Below, in pieces: positions 1 to 7,929 of a stretch of 64,000 nt of DNA. Both the position numbers and the translations under genes were made by a program. The notes under the pieces were generated by a model. It was not told the DNA's origin. It made no database searches and saw only the letters and a list, made by a program, of their open reading frames with translations. Source of the stretch: Paludicola sp. MB14-C6 (lineage in GTDB: Bacteria; Bacillota; Clostridia; Oscillospirales; Ruminococcaceae); NCBI RefSeq assembly GCF_030908625.1, contig NZ_CP133133.1:1240001-1304000 (forward strand), in the 5' to 3' direction. The stretch's first letter is position 1; every line of letters begins with the position of its first letter.

Positions 1-731
1 TCATTATTGTTTTTATTACTAAAATGGGTAATTTCAGTTGCAAAAATATACTTCTGCGTAAAATACTATTTTTTATAATCGTATTCGTTAGCTATTGCAT
101 ATTAATGGCCTTATCAAATAAATACGTAGAACTTCGTCTTGGAGGAGCATGCGGATTCACTCCGGGATATAATATATATGTAGGTTTTAATGAAGAGTCA
201 AACGGTAGATGGAACCTACATGACAGTTTATTATTATTTCATTATAGTGACCTTCCAGGGTGGTCTGCGGCTGAAGCACAAGACCAAATGTTCAAACTAG
301 CAATGGACAGAATTCGAAACCCTAAAATAGACTTTTTATCTTTATTTCTCAATAAATTTATTATTCTATGGGGAGATGATTCTGCGGCTATTAGCTATGC
401 TTCTCCTATTTTCCCAATCGAAAAAAACAGATCAATCTTAGCTATACTAAATAATGCTTTTTATTATTGCCTTATCATATTGTCTATCGTTGGCGTTTTC
501 CTTACTTACAAGAAGAAAGAACATTCAAGATTCACTCTAATTTCGCTTTTCTTTATTGGTTTAACGCTCTCTCAATTATTAGTGGAAGTTGCACCACGCT
601 ATCATTATTCCGGTACTATTGCATTTGTTCTGTTTGCCGCATCTGGGCTTTCCCATATAAAAGCTATGCCTGTCATTGCTACTCTCAATTCAAATGATTA
701 TAATGAATCGGCCATTGAAAACAGTCTTTAA
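1..731 (+). CDS. Membrane glycosyltransferase (GT39/PMT-like), 3' part only
   Basis: The reading frame is open to the first base of the window, so the first ATG (position 24) is probably internal and the gene starts upstream. The visible part has a hydrophobic segment near the beginning, then an exocytoplasmic loop with a GYNIYVGFNEESNGRWN motif and a short D/WG region, then two or three more hydrophobic helices. This loop pattern is known from the C-terminal part of Firmicute dolichyl-phosphate-mannose-type (family 39) glycosyltransferases that move lipid-linked sugars outside the membrane. The catalytic N-terminal part is not visible, so substrate and exact family are inferred. Confidence 0.6.
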   Translation, partial: IIVFITKMGNFSCKNILLRKILFFIIVFVSYCILMALSNKYVELRLGGACGFTPGYNIYVGFNEESNGRWNLHDSLLLFHYSDLPGWSAAEAQDQMFKLAMDRIRNPKIDFLSLFLNKFIILWGDDSAAISYASPIFPIEKNRSILAILNNAFYYCLIILSIVGVFLTYKKKEHSRFTLISLFFIGLTLSQLLVEVAPRYHYSGTIAFVLFAASGLSHIKAMPVIATLNSNDYNESAIENSL

Positions 732-750
732 ATAATAACCTTATTTTATT

Positions 751-792
751 CATCCCATAAAACCATCATTTTGCGTTTTATGGGATGTTTTT
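751..792 (+). terminator. Intrinsic terminator after the glycosyltransferase
   Basis: A perfect 13-bp stem (751-763 with 775-787, arm CATCCCATAAAAC) has an 11-nt loop and is followed by five T. It lies 20 bases after the stop codon at 731. Confidence 0.85.
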
Positions 793-804
793 ATTACATA
801 AAAC

Positions 805-828
805 AAAAAACCCGAGGAAGCCCTCGAG
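805..828 (-). terminator. Intrinsic terminator of the bactofilin gene
   Basis: On the minus strand a 7-bp stem (828-822 with 817-811, one G-T pair) is followed by a run of six T (A at 805-810). It lies about 40 bases beyond the bactofilin stop codon. Together with the terminator at 751-792 it insulates two convergent genes. Confidence 0.75.
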
Positions 829-866
829 TTTTACATATTATTATGTATAAATGAAACGAATTGCAA

Positions 867-1553
867 TTAGAAGCTTCCGCCTTCAGGTTTTGATTTACCG
901 ATTGTAACCATACCATAAATGACTGCACCTTCAGAAACTGAAATACTAGATGCTTTAATGTCGCCATATACAACAGCATTATCTAATAATTCAATATTCT
1001 CTTTTGCAACGATATTACCTTCTACTGTACCAACAATTGTAGCACGTCCGGTTAATAGATTACCTTTTAGCTTTGTAGCAGCATGAATTACTGTTTTTGA
1101 TTCACAGTTAATATCGCCTGTTAATTCTTCACAAGAGATATCTACATCATGACCTGAAATATTTCCTTCTACTCTGCCTTTAATCATTACTTTACCTTTA
1201 GAAATAATATCACCATTAACAATACCTTCAACAATAATATTTTCTCTAGTTTGCACGCCACCGTTAATTACTGTTGCTTTTGAAATTGAAGTGGTTGCTA
1301 AAACTTCATTTGTAGCAGTAGTTGTTGCAGTTGCAGCTGCGGTAGTACTTTGTCCAAAAGAATAGCTTGTTGCAGGCTCGCTACGCATTGTATTAGCAGC
1401 TGAAGTTGGTTCTGCAGTTGCAGTATTCATTGGAACAAATTCGAAATCATCGTCTTCATCAGCCATATCTTCATCGCCTTCTTTTTCTTTGTAAGAAAAA
1501 CCTGTTAGCTCTTTTAACAAAGCTCTTTTAAAGTTATTATCTTGATTTTTCAT
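867..1553 (-). CDS. Bactofilin-family polymer-forming protein
   Basis: The 228-residue protein has an acidic N-terminal region (about 1-50), a low-complexity Ala/Thr linker (about 50-95) and a C-terminal bactofilin (formerly DUF583) domain from about 100. The domain shows the repeating right-handed beta-helix pattern (ENIIVEGIVNGDI, KGRVEGNI, VEGNIVAKENI, AVVYGDIKASS). Bactofilins polymerise without nucleotide and act as scaffolds for wall synthesis, cell shape or polar structures. A ribosome site AAGGTG precedes the ATG, and a TTGACA-17-TAAACT promoter lies upstream. The gene stands alone between its promoter and a terminator. Its specific role here is unknown. Confidence 0.88.
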   Translation of the reverse strand: MKNQDNNFKRALLKELTGFSYKEKEGDEDMADEDDDFEFVPMNTATAEPTSAANTMRSEPATSYSFGQSTTAAATATTTATNEVLATTSISKATVINGGVQTRENIIVEGIVNGDIISKGKVMIKGRVEGNISGHDVDISCEELTGDINCESKTVIHAATKLKGNLLTGRATIVGTVEGNIVAKENIELLDNAVVYGDIKASSISVSEGAVIYGMVTIGKSKPEGGSF

Positions 1554-1605
1554 AAGTCACCTTCTATCCTTTAAATAGTAAATTTGTTCTAGGATATTTA
1601 ACTTT

Positions 1606-1634
1606 AGTTTATCATACCATTATATAAATGTCAA
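1606..1634 (-). promoter_or_regulatory. Sigma-A promoter of the bactofilin gene
   Basis: On the minus strand TTGACA (1634-1629), a 17-base spacer and TAAACT (1611-1606). It lies about 55 bases upstream of the bactofilin ATG. Confidence 0.7.
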
Positions 1635-1738
1635 ATATTATTACAATTAAAATGTCGAATCTCTACTTTTTTTCTACATATTATGAATAATTTTCTATTT
1701 TGCGTGTTATTGCCACAACAACTCGCATTCAATTTAGT

Positions 1739-1767
1739 TTGACAATATATGGGCAATTTTGTATAAT
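1739..1767 (+). promoter_or_regulatory. Consensus sigma-A promoter of the zinc-ribbon gene pair
   Basis: TTGACA (1739-1744), a 17-base spacer and TATAAT (1762-1767) match the consensus perfectly. The start of transcription would be near 1774, leaving a leader of about 25 bases before the ATG at 1798. Confidence 0.88.
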
Positions 1768-1797
1768 GAAGAAAATAGCATAAATGGAGGCTTTTAT

Positions 1798-2151
1798 ATG
1801 GCAATATGTCTTACCTGTAACCAAGAATATGCAGATGAGTTATCGACTTGCCCAAACTGCAAAGAGAAAGAACATATTACTCCACAAAAAGAAAACCGAT
1901 TTACTTTTGATGTTATTTGCACAATTCTTTCGATCATCGTTTTATTTACTACAGGCTTTATCACATTTATGACAATCTTTTGGGATTTTATGATAGGAAT
2001 AACTTCTGTCATGTGCGGATTGCTATTATCAACCCTTCTTTACGGACTGGGAAGAATAATAAACGCATTAAATCGCCAAGCCGATTCCTTAAAAGTAATC
2101 GAAGAAATACTTCTATCTCAAAATCAAAACAATTCTAATGGAAATCGCTGA
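1798..2151 (+). CDS. Small zinc-ribbon membrane protein, copy 1
   Basis: The start at ATG 1798 is chosen because TGGAGG (1785-1790) precedes it at the right distance; a longer frame from 1759 would overlap the promoter. The 117-residue protein has an N-terminal zinc ribbon with two CxxC pairs (CLTC and CPNC, residues 4-20), a charged stretch, two hydrophobic helices (about 35-85) and a cytoplasmic tail ending in SQNQNNSNGNR. It is a paralogue of the next gene (2197-2547). The two share a 44-base identical 5' block and a 51-base 3' block with two differences, while the membrane parts differ. Function is unknown. Confidence 0.75.
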   Translation: MAICLTCNQEYADELSTCPNCKEKEHITPQKENRFTFDVICTILSIIVLFTTGFITFMTIFWDFMIGITSVMCGLLLSTLLYGLGRIINALNRQADSLKVIEEILLSQNQNNSNGNR

Positions 2152-2196
2152 AATAACCTTTTATGTGTTCATTATTAAGAAACAGAGGCGATCTAT

Positions 2197-2547
2197 ATGG
2201 CTTTATGCCCTACTTGTAACCAAGAATATGCAGATGAGTTATCGACTTGCCCAAACTGTGCTTTACAAAATTCGAGACAGCAAGAAGCAAAAAAAGAAGA
2301 AGCTGATTCTATGCAAAAATTAACAGCCATATCGGCAATTGCTTTGGTTTCTTTTATATTGTTTTCAGTTCTTTTAAAGAATTATATCTTTGCATTACTC
2401 ATTGTTATCTTTGGCGGTTTACTAGCACTTTTATATTGGCAACTTTCTAAGATATTGAAAGCCATAAACCACCAAACGGAATGTTTAAAAAGTATGCAAG
2501 AAATACTCCTTTCTCAAAATCAAAACAATTCTAACGGAAATCGCTAA
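2197..2547 (+). CDS. Small zinc-ribbon membrane protein, copy 2
   Basis: The 116-residue protein starts with the same zinc ribbon as its neighbour (CPTC and CPNC), then a Lys/Glu-rich stretch, two hydrophobic helices (about 45-85) and the same SQNQNNSNGNR tail. AGAGG at 2184-2188 is the ribosome site. It lies 45 bases after copy 1 and has no separate promoter that I can see, so the two are probably co-transcribed from 1739-1767. No terminator is obvious before the thrS promoter. The family resembles the many 'zinc ribbon plus transmembrane' proteins of unknown function in Clostridia. Confidence 0.72.
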   Translation: MALCPTCNQEYADELSTCPNCALQNSRQQEAKKEEADSMQKLTAISAIALVSFILFSVLLKNYIFALLIVIFGGLLALLYWQLSKILKAINHQTECLKSMQEILLSQNQNNSNGNR

Positions 2548-2592
2548 AATAACCTTTTATGTTATCATCTTACTGGGAATTTTGAATATCAC

Positions 2593-2621
2593 TTGACGAA
2601 CACTTAAAACAGTGCTATCAT
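2593..2621 (+). promoter_or_regulatory. thrS: Sigma-A promoter of the T-box/thrS transcript
   Basis: TTGACG (2593-2598), a 17-base spacer and TATCAT (2616-2621). It lies just upstream of the T-box leader, with transcription expected to start near 2628. Confidence 0.75.
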
Positions 2622-2629
2622 AAAATATA

Positions 2630-2993
2630 TTATTAAAAATCGTTGATAAGGGACGTTTTCGTCTACTCATTCAATTCAGAGAGAAAGCATCATCGGCTGA
2701 AAATGCTTTTATTGAACAGAAGAAAATTACCACCCTTTGAGTATACGGCAACCTATTAGGAATAACCGTATCGGGAGCTAAACTGCCCGTTATTGCAGTT
2801 TAATACTACTTTGCGTTAAAACCTCTTTTGAATTTTTAAAAAACCACATAAACGAAAGCTTTTTTAAAAATGATGAATGTTGTTTTAAACGCAAATAAGT
2901 ATAATGAGTTGGTCTGAATTTTTATCAGGCAATTTGGGTGGAATCGTGGAGCGATACGCTTCATCCCTATTTGATGGGATGAGGTGTTTTTTT
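2630..2993 (+). promoter_or_regulatory. Threonyl T-box riboswitch
   Basis: The leader contains the T-box core TGGGTGGAATCGTG (2935-2948), which pairs with the uncharged tRNA acceptor end, and an AGAGAG-type stem I element near 2680. The triplet ACC at 2729-2731, followed by A, sits where the specifier codon is expected. ACC is a threonine codon and the downstream gene is thrS, so the specificity is consistent. It ends in a terminator (2959-2993) that must compete with an antiterminator made with the T-box strand. Uncharged tRNA-Thr would therefore raise thrS transcription. The 5' boundary is approximate. Confidence 0.9.
2959..2993 (+). terminator. T-box controlled terminator
   Basis: The stem CTTCATCCC (2959-2967) pairs with GGGATGAGG (2976-2984) and is followed by TG and seven T. 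It lies immediately after the T-box sequence and is the regulated attenuator of thrS. Confidence 0.88.
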
Positions 2994-3066
2994 ATGCCCT
3001 TTCCCATGACCACATCTTAATAGACATCCATATATAATGGAAAATCCAATGAAAGGAAGAAATATT

Positions 3067-5007
3067 ATGATTAACGTAACACTAAAAGACGGCGTAGTAA
3101 AGGAGTTTGAAAACAATACTACTGTTGCTGAAATTGCAAAATCTTTAGGCTCCGGACTTTATAAAGCAGCTTGTGCTTGTCTTGTTGACGGCGAGCTAAA
3201 AGACCTACGTACAGAACTAAATGCAGACTGTGAGGTCGCTATTCTAACCTTTGATGATAAGGATGGAAGAAAAACATTCTGGCACACTGCATCACACTTA
3301 TTGGCACAAGCAGTAAAACGTCTTTATCCAAATGCAAAACTTGCAATCGGCCCTGCAATTGATAATGGCTTCTACTATGACTTTGATGTTGAAAAGCCAT
3401 TTTCACCTGCTGATTTAGATAAAATCGAAGCTGAGATGAAAAAAATTGTTAAAGAAGGCTTAGAGCTAACGAAAATGGAGCTTTCTCCAGAAGAAGCAAT
3501 CAAGCTATTAGAAGAAAAAGGCGAGGTTTACAAAGTAGAACTTGCGAAAGAACACGCAGATAAAGGCGAGCCAATCAGTTTCTATAAACAAGGCGATTTT
3601 ATTGATCTTTGTGCCGGCCCTCACTTGATGAGCGTTTCTGCACTAAAAGCTGTAAAGCTAACACAATGTACCGGTGCATATTGGAGAGCAGACGCAACAA
3701 AAGCACAATTAGCTCGTGTTTACGGAACTGCATTTCCAAAGGCTTCTCAATTAGAAGAACACTTAACCAGAATGGAAGAAGCAAAAAAACGTGACCACAA
3801 CAAACTAGGTCGTGAATTAGAATTATTCACAACTTCTGATTTAATTGGTCAAGGTTTGCCTATCCTTCTACCAAAAGGTGCTCGTATCATTCAATTATTA
3901 CAACGTTTTGTTGAAGACGAAGAACAAAAGAGAGGCTGGCAATTAACCAAAACTCCTTTGATGGCTAAAAGCGATTTATACAAGGTTTCCGGTCACTGGG
4001 ATCATTACAAAGATGGTATGTTCGTTTTAGGTGACGAAGAAAAAGACGATGAGGTTTTCGCACTTCGCCCGATGACTTGCCCATTCCAATATCAAGCTTT
4101 CTTAAACAGAGGTCGTTCTTATCGTGATTTACCGATGCGTTTAAACGAAACCTCAACATTGTTCAGAAACGAAGCTTCAGGTGAAATGCACGGTTTAATT
4201 CGTGTTCGCCAATTTACAATTTCCGAAGGTCACTTAATGTGTACACCTGCCCAATTAGAAGATGAATTCAAGGGCTGTTTGGAACTTGCAATTTATATGT
4301 TAAAAACATTAGGTCTTTATGAAGATGTTTCTTATCGTTTTTCAATGTGGGACCCTAACGACAAAGAAAAATATATCGGTACAAAAGAGCAATGGGATGA
4401 AGCACAAGGCGTTATGCGAAATATTTTAGAGCATCTTCGAATTCCATACGAAGAGGGTATCGGTGAGGCTGCATTCTATGGTCCAAAACTTGATATTCAA
4501 ATTAAGAATGTTCATGGAAAAGAAGATACTTTGATTACCATTCAAATTGACCAACTTCTAGCTGAAAAATTCGGCATGGAATATGTTGACACAGATGGCG
4601 TAAAGAAAAACCCATATATTATCCACAGAACCTCTCTTGGCTGTTATGAACGTACTCTTGCATTGTTAATCGAGAAATATGCAGGTGCATTCCCATTATG
4701 GTTAGCTCCTGTTCAAGCTAAGATATTACCAATCGGTGAAAGACAACACGCTTATGCAAACGAGCTTATGCGTAAACTCCAAAACGTTGGTATTCGTGTA
4801 GAGCTTGATGATAGAAACGAAAAAATCGGTTATAAAATCCGTGAAGCACAGCTTGAAAAAGTTCCTTATATGTTTGTTCTTGGCGACAAAGAAGTAGAAG
4901 CAGAAACTGTTGGCGTTCGCTCTCGTAAAGATGGAGACCAAGGTCAAATGGAAGTTGACGATTTAATCGTAAAATTACTACAAGAAATTGCATCAAAAGC
5001 AAGATAA
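3067..5007 (+). CDS. thrS: Threonine--tRNA ligase
   Basis: Charges tRNA-Thr in the cytoplasm. The start is ATG 3067, preceded by AAAGGA at a spacing of nine; an in-frame ATG at 3037 lacks a ribosome site. The 646-residue protein has a TGS domain (1-63), an editing domain with HxxxH (His73, His77) and Cys182/His186, a class II catalytic core with zinc ligands Cys338, His389 and His520, and an anticodon-binding domain (about 545-640). All key residues are present and the editing residues fall at the same numbers as in E. coli ThrRS. Expression is controlled by the T-box leader directly upstream. Confidence 0.98.
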   Translation: MINVTLKDGVVKEFENNTTVAEIAKSLGSGLYKAACACLVDGELKDLRTELNADCEVAILTFDDKDGRKTFWHTASHLLAQAVKRLYPNAKLAIGPAIDNGFYYDFDVEKPFSPADLDKIEAEMKKIVKEGLELTKMELSPEEAIKLLEEKGEVYKVELAKEHADKGEPISFYKQGDFIDLCAGPHLMSVSALKAVKLTQCTGAYWRADATKAQLARVYGTAFPKASQLEEHLTRMEEAKKRDHNKLGRELELFTTSDLIGQGLPILLPKGARIIQLLQRFVEDEEQKRGWQLTKTPLMAKSDLYKVSGHWDHYKDGMFVLGDEEKDDEVFALRPMTCPFQYQAFLNRGRSYRDLPMRLNETSTLFRNEASGEMHGLIRVRQFTISEGHLMCTPAQLEDEFKGCLELAIYMLKTLGLYEDVSYRFSMWDPNDKEKYIGTKEQWDEAQGVMRNILEHLRIPYEEGIGEAAFYGPKLDIQIKNVHGKEDTLITIQIDQLLAEKFGMEYVDTDGVKKNPYIIHRTSLGCYERTLALLIEKYAGAFPLWLAPVQAKILPIGERQHAYANELMRKLQNVGIRVELDDRNEKIGYKIREAQLEKVPYMFVLGDKEVEAETVGVRSRKDGDQGQMEVDDLIVKLLQEIASKAR

Positions 5008-5014
5008 TAACGAA

Positions 5015-5045
5015 AAGTCAGGACAAAAAAGTCCTGACTTTTTTT
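5015..5045 (+). terminator. Intrinsic terminator of thrS
   Basis: A 10-bp perfect stem AAGTCAGGAC (5015-5024) with GTCCTGACTT (5031-5040) around six A is followed by a T run. It starts eight bases after the stop codon. Confidence 0.92.
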
Positions 5046-5104
5046 GTAGTTCTTTGTGTTTACATCCTATTGTGTATGTAGTAAGATAAAGATAATATCA
5101 GTAA

Positions 5105-5300
5105 TTCTCTTTGCCCTCTTTTAAAAAGAGGGCGGCACGCAGTGGGCGATAGATGATTTTCTCGCTAATAGGTGGATGCTATCAATATCATTAACTTAAG
5201 GAAAATTTTTATTGCAAAACAACCCTCTCAGTCACCTGGGAGAAGCCTTGCCTCTCCTTTAGGAGAGGTGTCGACGGAAGTCGACGGGAGAGGTTGGGTT
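5105..5300. repeat. Decayed dispersed palindromic element (two hairpin clusters)
   Basis: This non-coding stretch is built from inverted repeats. They are GCCCTCTT.. at 5113-5133, CCTCTCC (5251-5257) with GGAGAGG (5262-5268), and GTCGAC (5270-5275) with GTCGAC (5280-5285). An outer AACCCTCTC (5221-5229) pairs imperfectly with GAGAGGTT (5288-5295). The GC-rich folded arms stand out from the AT-rich surroundings. A related fragment (GCCTCTCCTTTAAG..) occurs near 50898. I recall similar 'CTCCC..GGGAG..GTCGACG' repeats between genes of Clostridia; here they look partly degraded. No gene is seen between 5046 and 5401. Confidence 0.5.
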
Positions 5301-5401
5301 AGCACTAACTTTGCCCATAAGTTAACGACATCGACATGCTATCCGCCCCTACCAATATCCTGCATCATTTTATCAATATAAAATTATTATGGAGGTATGT
5401 T

Positions 5402-6049
5402 ATGAAAAAGCACAAAATTATATTAATTGTAGCAGGGATTCTTTTAGTTATCGGCCTTTTGACTGGTCTGTATCTATATGTAGTAAGTGCACGTACAACA
5501 GGTAATAAAAAACCTGTCATCTACCTCTACCCCGAGCAAGAAACCAATGTTCAAGTAAAGCTGGATTACAGCGGCGAGCTCACTTGCACTTATCCACCAT
5601 ATAACAACGGTTGGAATGTACTTGCCAAACCAAATGGAACGATAATAAACCAGGCTGACGGGAAAGAATACTCATATCTCTTTTGGGAAGGCAAAAGCAA
5701 ATCGAAATACGATATGAGGAAAGGGTTTGTTGTGAAAGGTGAAGAGACTGCAACATTCTTACAAGAAAAATTAGCATACCTCGGATTAACTCCAAAAGAG
5801 TATAACGAATTTATCGTATTTTGGTTACCGATTTTGCAAGAGAATCCATATAACTTGATTACATTCCAAGAAGAAGCATATACAAATTCTGCGAAACTAA
5901 CCATTACTCCAAAACCTGATAGCGTATTGCGTGTATTCATGGCATACAAACCATTATCAAAACCAATTGAAATAGAGGAGCAACCACTCACCCAGTTTGA
6001 GCGCAAAGGATTTTCAGTTATTGAGTGGGGCGGCGGAGAAGTAAAGTAA
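5402..6049 (+). CDS. Membrane-anchored protein of unknown function
   Basis: The start is ATG 5402, nine bases after a strong TGGAGG; a longer frame from 5336 runs into the repeat and is unlikely. The 215-residue protein has one hydrophobic helix (about 5-28), an uncleaved signal anchor or signal peptide, and then an exported beta-rich domain. It begins KKPVIYLYPEQETNVQVKLDYSG and contains YNNGWNV, YLFWEG and a terminal VIEWGG. I recall this KPVIYLYP..NGW..YLYWEG pattern in uncharacterised proteins of Firmicutes and other bacteria, without a known function. It lies alone between thrS and an oxidoreductase. Confidence 0.72.
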   Translation: MKKHKIILIVAGILLVIGLLTGLYLYVVSARTTGNKKPVIYLYPEQETNVQVKLDYSGELTCTYPPYNNGWNVLAKPNGTIINQADGKEYSYLFWEGKSKSKYDMRKGFVVKGEETATFLQEKLAYLGLTPKEYNEFIVFWLPILQENPYNLITFQEEAYTNSAKLTITPKPDSVLRVFMAYKPLSKPIEIEEQPLTQFERKGFSVIEWGGGEVK

Positions 6050-6238
6050 TAAAATTTTTTAAAAACAAATCAGAAATAGATGTATATTTATCAAAATTGC
6101 ATATTTTAACAATCTACGAACATACTAAAGCATATAAACGAAAAAAGCCTGGTTTGAAACTATATTTCAAACAGCGTTTTGTCCCATTTTTGCTACAAAA
6201 ATAGTAAAAACGGCACAAAACAGAAAGGAATTGTTACT

Positions 6239-7444
6239 ATGCAATGTAATTGTAACGAAATAAAAAATACATCTTTATTTGCTGATTTAAACGAAGTACC
6301 TTGCCAATACCCTTGGTTAAGCTATAACGAGACTTGTGAAGTTGTAGTCATTGGCGGAGGAATTACGGGTGCATTCTGTCTTTATGATTTAAACAAGTGT
6401 GGAATAGATGCTATTTTAGTAAGCCAAAAACCAATTGGCTACTCCTCTTCTTGTGTTTCTAGCTCAGCATTACAATATCAAAATGAGATTATGCTGACTG
6501 AACTAAGCAAAAGTGTTGGAAAAGATCAAGCACTCTATTATTTCCGTCAATGTAATGATGCCTTAAATGAAATAGAGCAGCTTTCTATTGACTTAAATAA
6601 TTTTGATTTTGCAAGAAGAGATGGCTTTTTATATACAGATTCTGCTGATAAAATTGATAAACTGCATACCGAGTATCTCATGAGAAGGCATAATGGATTT
6701 GATGTTGAATTCTTAGAAAAAGCTGATGCAAGAGATTATTTTTCTTTTGATATTCAAGCAGGTATCCTTGCAAAGAACCTTGCCGGAGAAGTAGATGGAT
6801 ATAAGCTTTGCCATGCTCTTGTTGAGAAAGCAGAAGATCTCGGTGCACGTATTTACGAAAATACTACTATTGTCTCCATCGAAAATGAAGATAATGAAGT
6901 AGTACTTACTACTTCATACGGTAAAACGATTCATGCAAAGAAAGTAGTAATGGCAATCGGTTACCGACAAGAATCTTATCTATCAAAAGAAATTTTCAAA
7001 AAAACTTCGTTTTCATTAGCAACACAACCGGTTTCTCATTTTTCCGGATATCAATCAAGAGCTATTTTAAAAAACATGGATAAGAACATTCATATTCGAA
7101 CAACCGCTGACAATCGCATTATCATTAGCGGCTTAGATTGTTCTTTGATGAATAAGCAAGGTCGTATTGGAAAAGTAATTGGAATTGATAAATTAGTGGA
7201 ACGAAAATATCGTGAGCTAGAGCTATTGTTAGATGACATGTTTGTTGCAATTGATGATTTGCAAATTGCATACCGCTATGACGGTCAATATCCGCAAAGC
7301 GAAGATTTACTTCCTTTCATTGGCGAATATGAGGATTATCCAAATATTCTTTTTGCAGTTCCAACCTCTCAAAATGGAATTTTATATGCAAAAATAATTT
7401 CCAAAATGATTGCAGAAAGTTTATGTGACGCTGAGGAAAAATAA
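6239..7444 (+). CDS. FAD-dependent oxidoreductase (DAO family)
   Basis: The start is ATG 6239, preceded by AGAAAGGA (6222-6229); an in-frame ATG at 6179 has no ribosome site. The 401-residue protein has a dinucleotide-binding motif VVVIGGGITGAF near residues 36-47 and a C-terminal part typical of the D-amino-acid oxidase/glycine oxidase/glycerol-3-phosphate dehydrogenase superfamily, with YDGQYPQSEDLLPFIGEY near the end. It lacks the Rieske domain seen in some long relatives. Its N-terminal CNCN sequence is unusual. A small inverted repeat (6152-6159 with 6165-6172) lies upstream. The substrate cannot be told. Confidence 0.8.
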   Translation: MQCNCNEIKNTSLFADLNEVPCQYPWLSYNETCEVVVIGGGITGAFCLYDLNKCGIDAILVSQKPIGYSSSCVSSSALQYQNEIMLTELSKSVGKDQALYYFRQCNDALNEIEQLSIDLNNFDFARRDGFLYTDSADKIDKLHTEYLMRRHNGFDVEFLEKADARDYFSFDIQAGILAKNLAGEVDGYKLCHALVEKAEDLGARIYENTTIVSIENEDNEVVLTTSYGKTIHAKKVVMAIGYRQESYLSKEIFKKTSFSLATQPVSHFSGYQSRAILKNMDKNIHIRTTADNRIIISGLDCSLMNKQGRIGKVIGIDKLVERKYRELELLLDDMFVAIDDLQIAYRYDGQYPQSEDLLPFIGEYEDYPNILFAVPTSQNGILYAKIISKMIAESLCDAEEK

Positions 7445-7460
7445 CTGGAAACTGAACACC

Positions 7461-7489
7461 TTGACAGAACACAAGAACTAAGCTAAAAT
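7461..7489 (+). promoter_or_regulatory. rnpB: Sigma-A promoter of rnpB
   Basis: TTGACA (7461-7466), a 17-base spacer and TAAAAT (7484-7489), placing the start of transcription at about 7494-7497, the 5' end of RNase P RNA. Confidence 0.85.
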
Positions 7490-7493
7490 AATA

Positions 7494-7881
7494 CTTGCGA
7501 GTAAACTGTATCGTAGCGCAAGATTTTCTTGCGAGGAAAGTCCGAGCATCATAGGACAGGATAGCTGTTAACGGCAGCCGGAGGCGACTCTAGGGCTAGT
7601 GCAACAGAAAGATACCGCCTGATGATTCAGGTAAGGATGGAAAGGCGAGGTAAGAGCTCACCAGCATATACGAGAGTATGTGGCTATGTAAACCCTATCC
7701 GATGCAACACCGACTAAGATGTTATCGTTGGTCCGACGGTCTTGACGGGTGGCAGTAAGCAAAGTTTTTAACTTCGTTAAAAACCGCTTCGAGCATATAG
7801 GCAACTATGTGCAAAGATAGATTACGATACAACATTGATTTTCAATGTGGACAGAACTCGGCTTATAGGTTTAGTCGCAAT
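7494..7881 (+). ncRNA. rnpB: RNase P RNA, probably ancestral type A
   Basis: The catalytic RNA that matures tRNA 5' ends. It carries the conserved GAGGAAAGTCCGAGC block (from about 7533), GGCAGCCGGAGGCGA, a GATGCAACACCG region and the 3' block CAGAACTCGGCTTATAGG. The two ends pair to form P1: TTGCGA at 7495-7500 with TCGCAA at 7875-7880, extended by the flanking TAAAC/GTTTA. The total is about 388 nt. An AT-rich hairpin near 7766-7786 is probably a variable helix. The RNA has its own promoter and terminator. Confidence 0.96.
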
Positions 7882-7889
7882 TATGAAAA

Positions 7890-7914
7890 AACTCCCCTTG
7901 TCGGGGAGTTTTTT
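7890..7914. terminator. Bidirectional terminator between rnpB and glmS
   Basis: An 8-bp perfect stem AACTCCCC (7890-7897) with GGGGAGTT (7903-7910) is flanked by T runs on the right and A runs on the left. It can therefore end rnpB on the plus strand and glmS on the minus strand. Confidence 0.9.
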
Positions 7915-7929
7915 GTTTTAATGTAAAGG

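Noticed and set aside
3037..3066. Upstream ATG of thrS
   Set aside because: No ribosome site; ATG 3067 has AAAGGA at good spacing and gives E. coli-like numbering of the editing residues.
5336..5401. Extended N-terminus for the protein at 5402
   Set aside because: It runs into the palindromic repeat, and TGGAGG marks ATG 5402.
6152..6172. Inverted repeat GTTTGAAA/TTTCAAAC as a terminator
   Set aside because: It is over 100 bases after the gene at 6049 and has only a weak T run; left unassigned.
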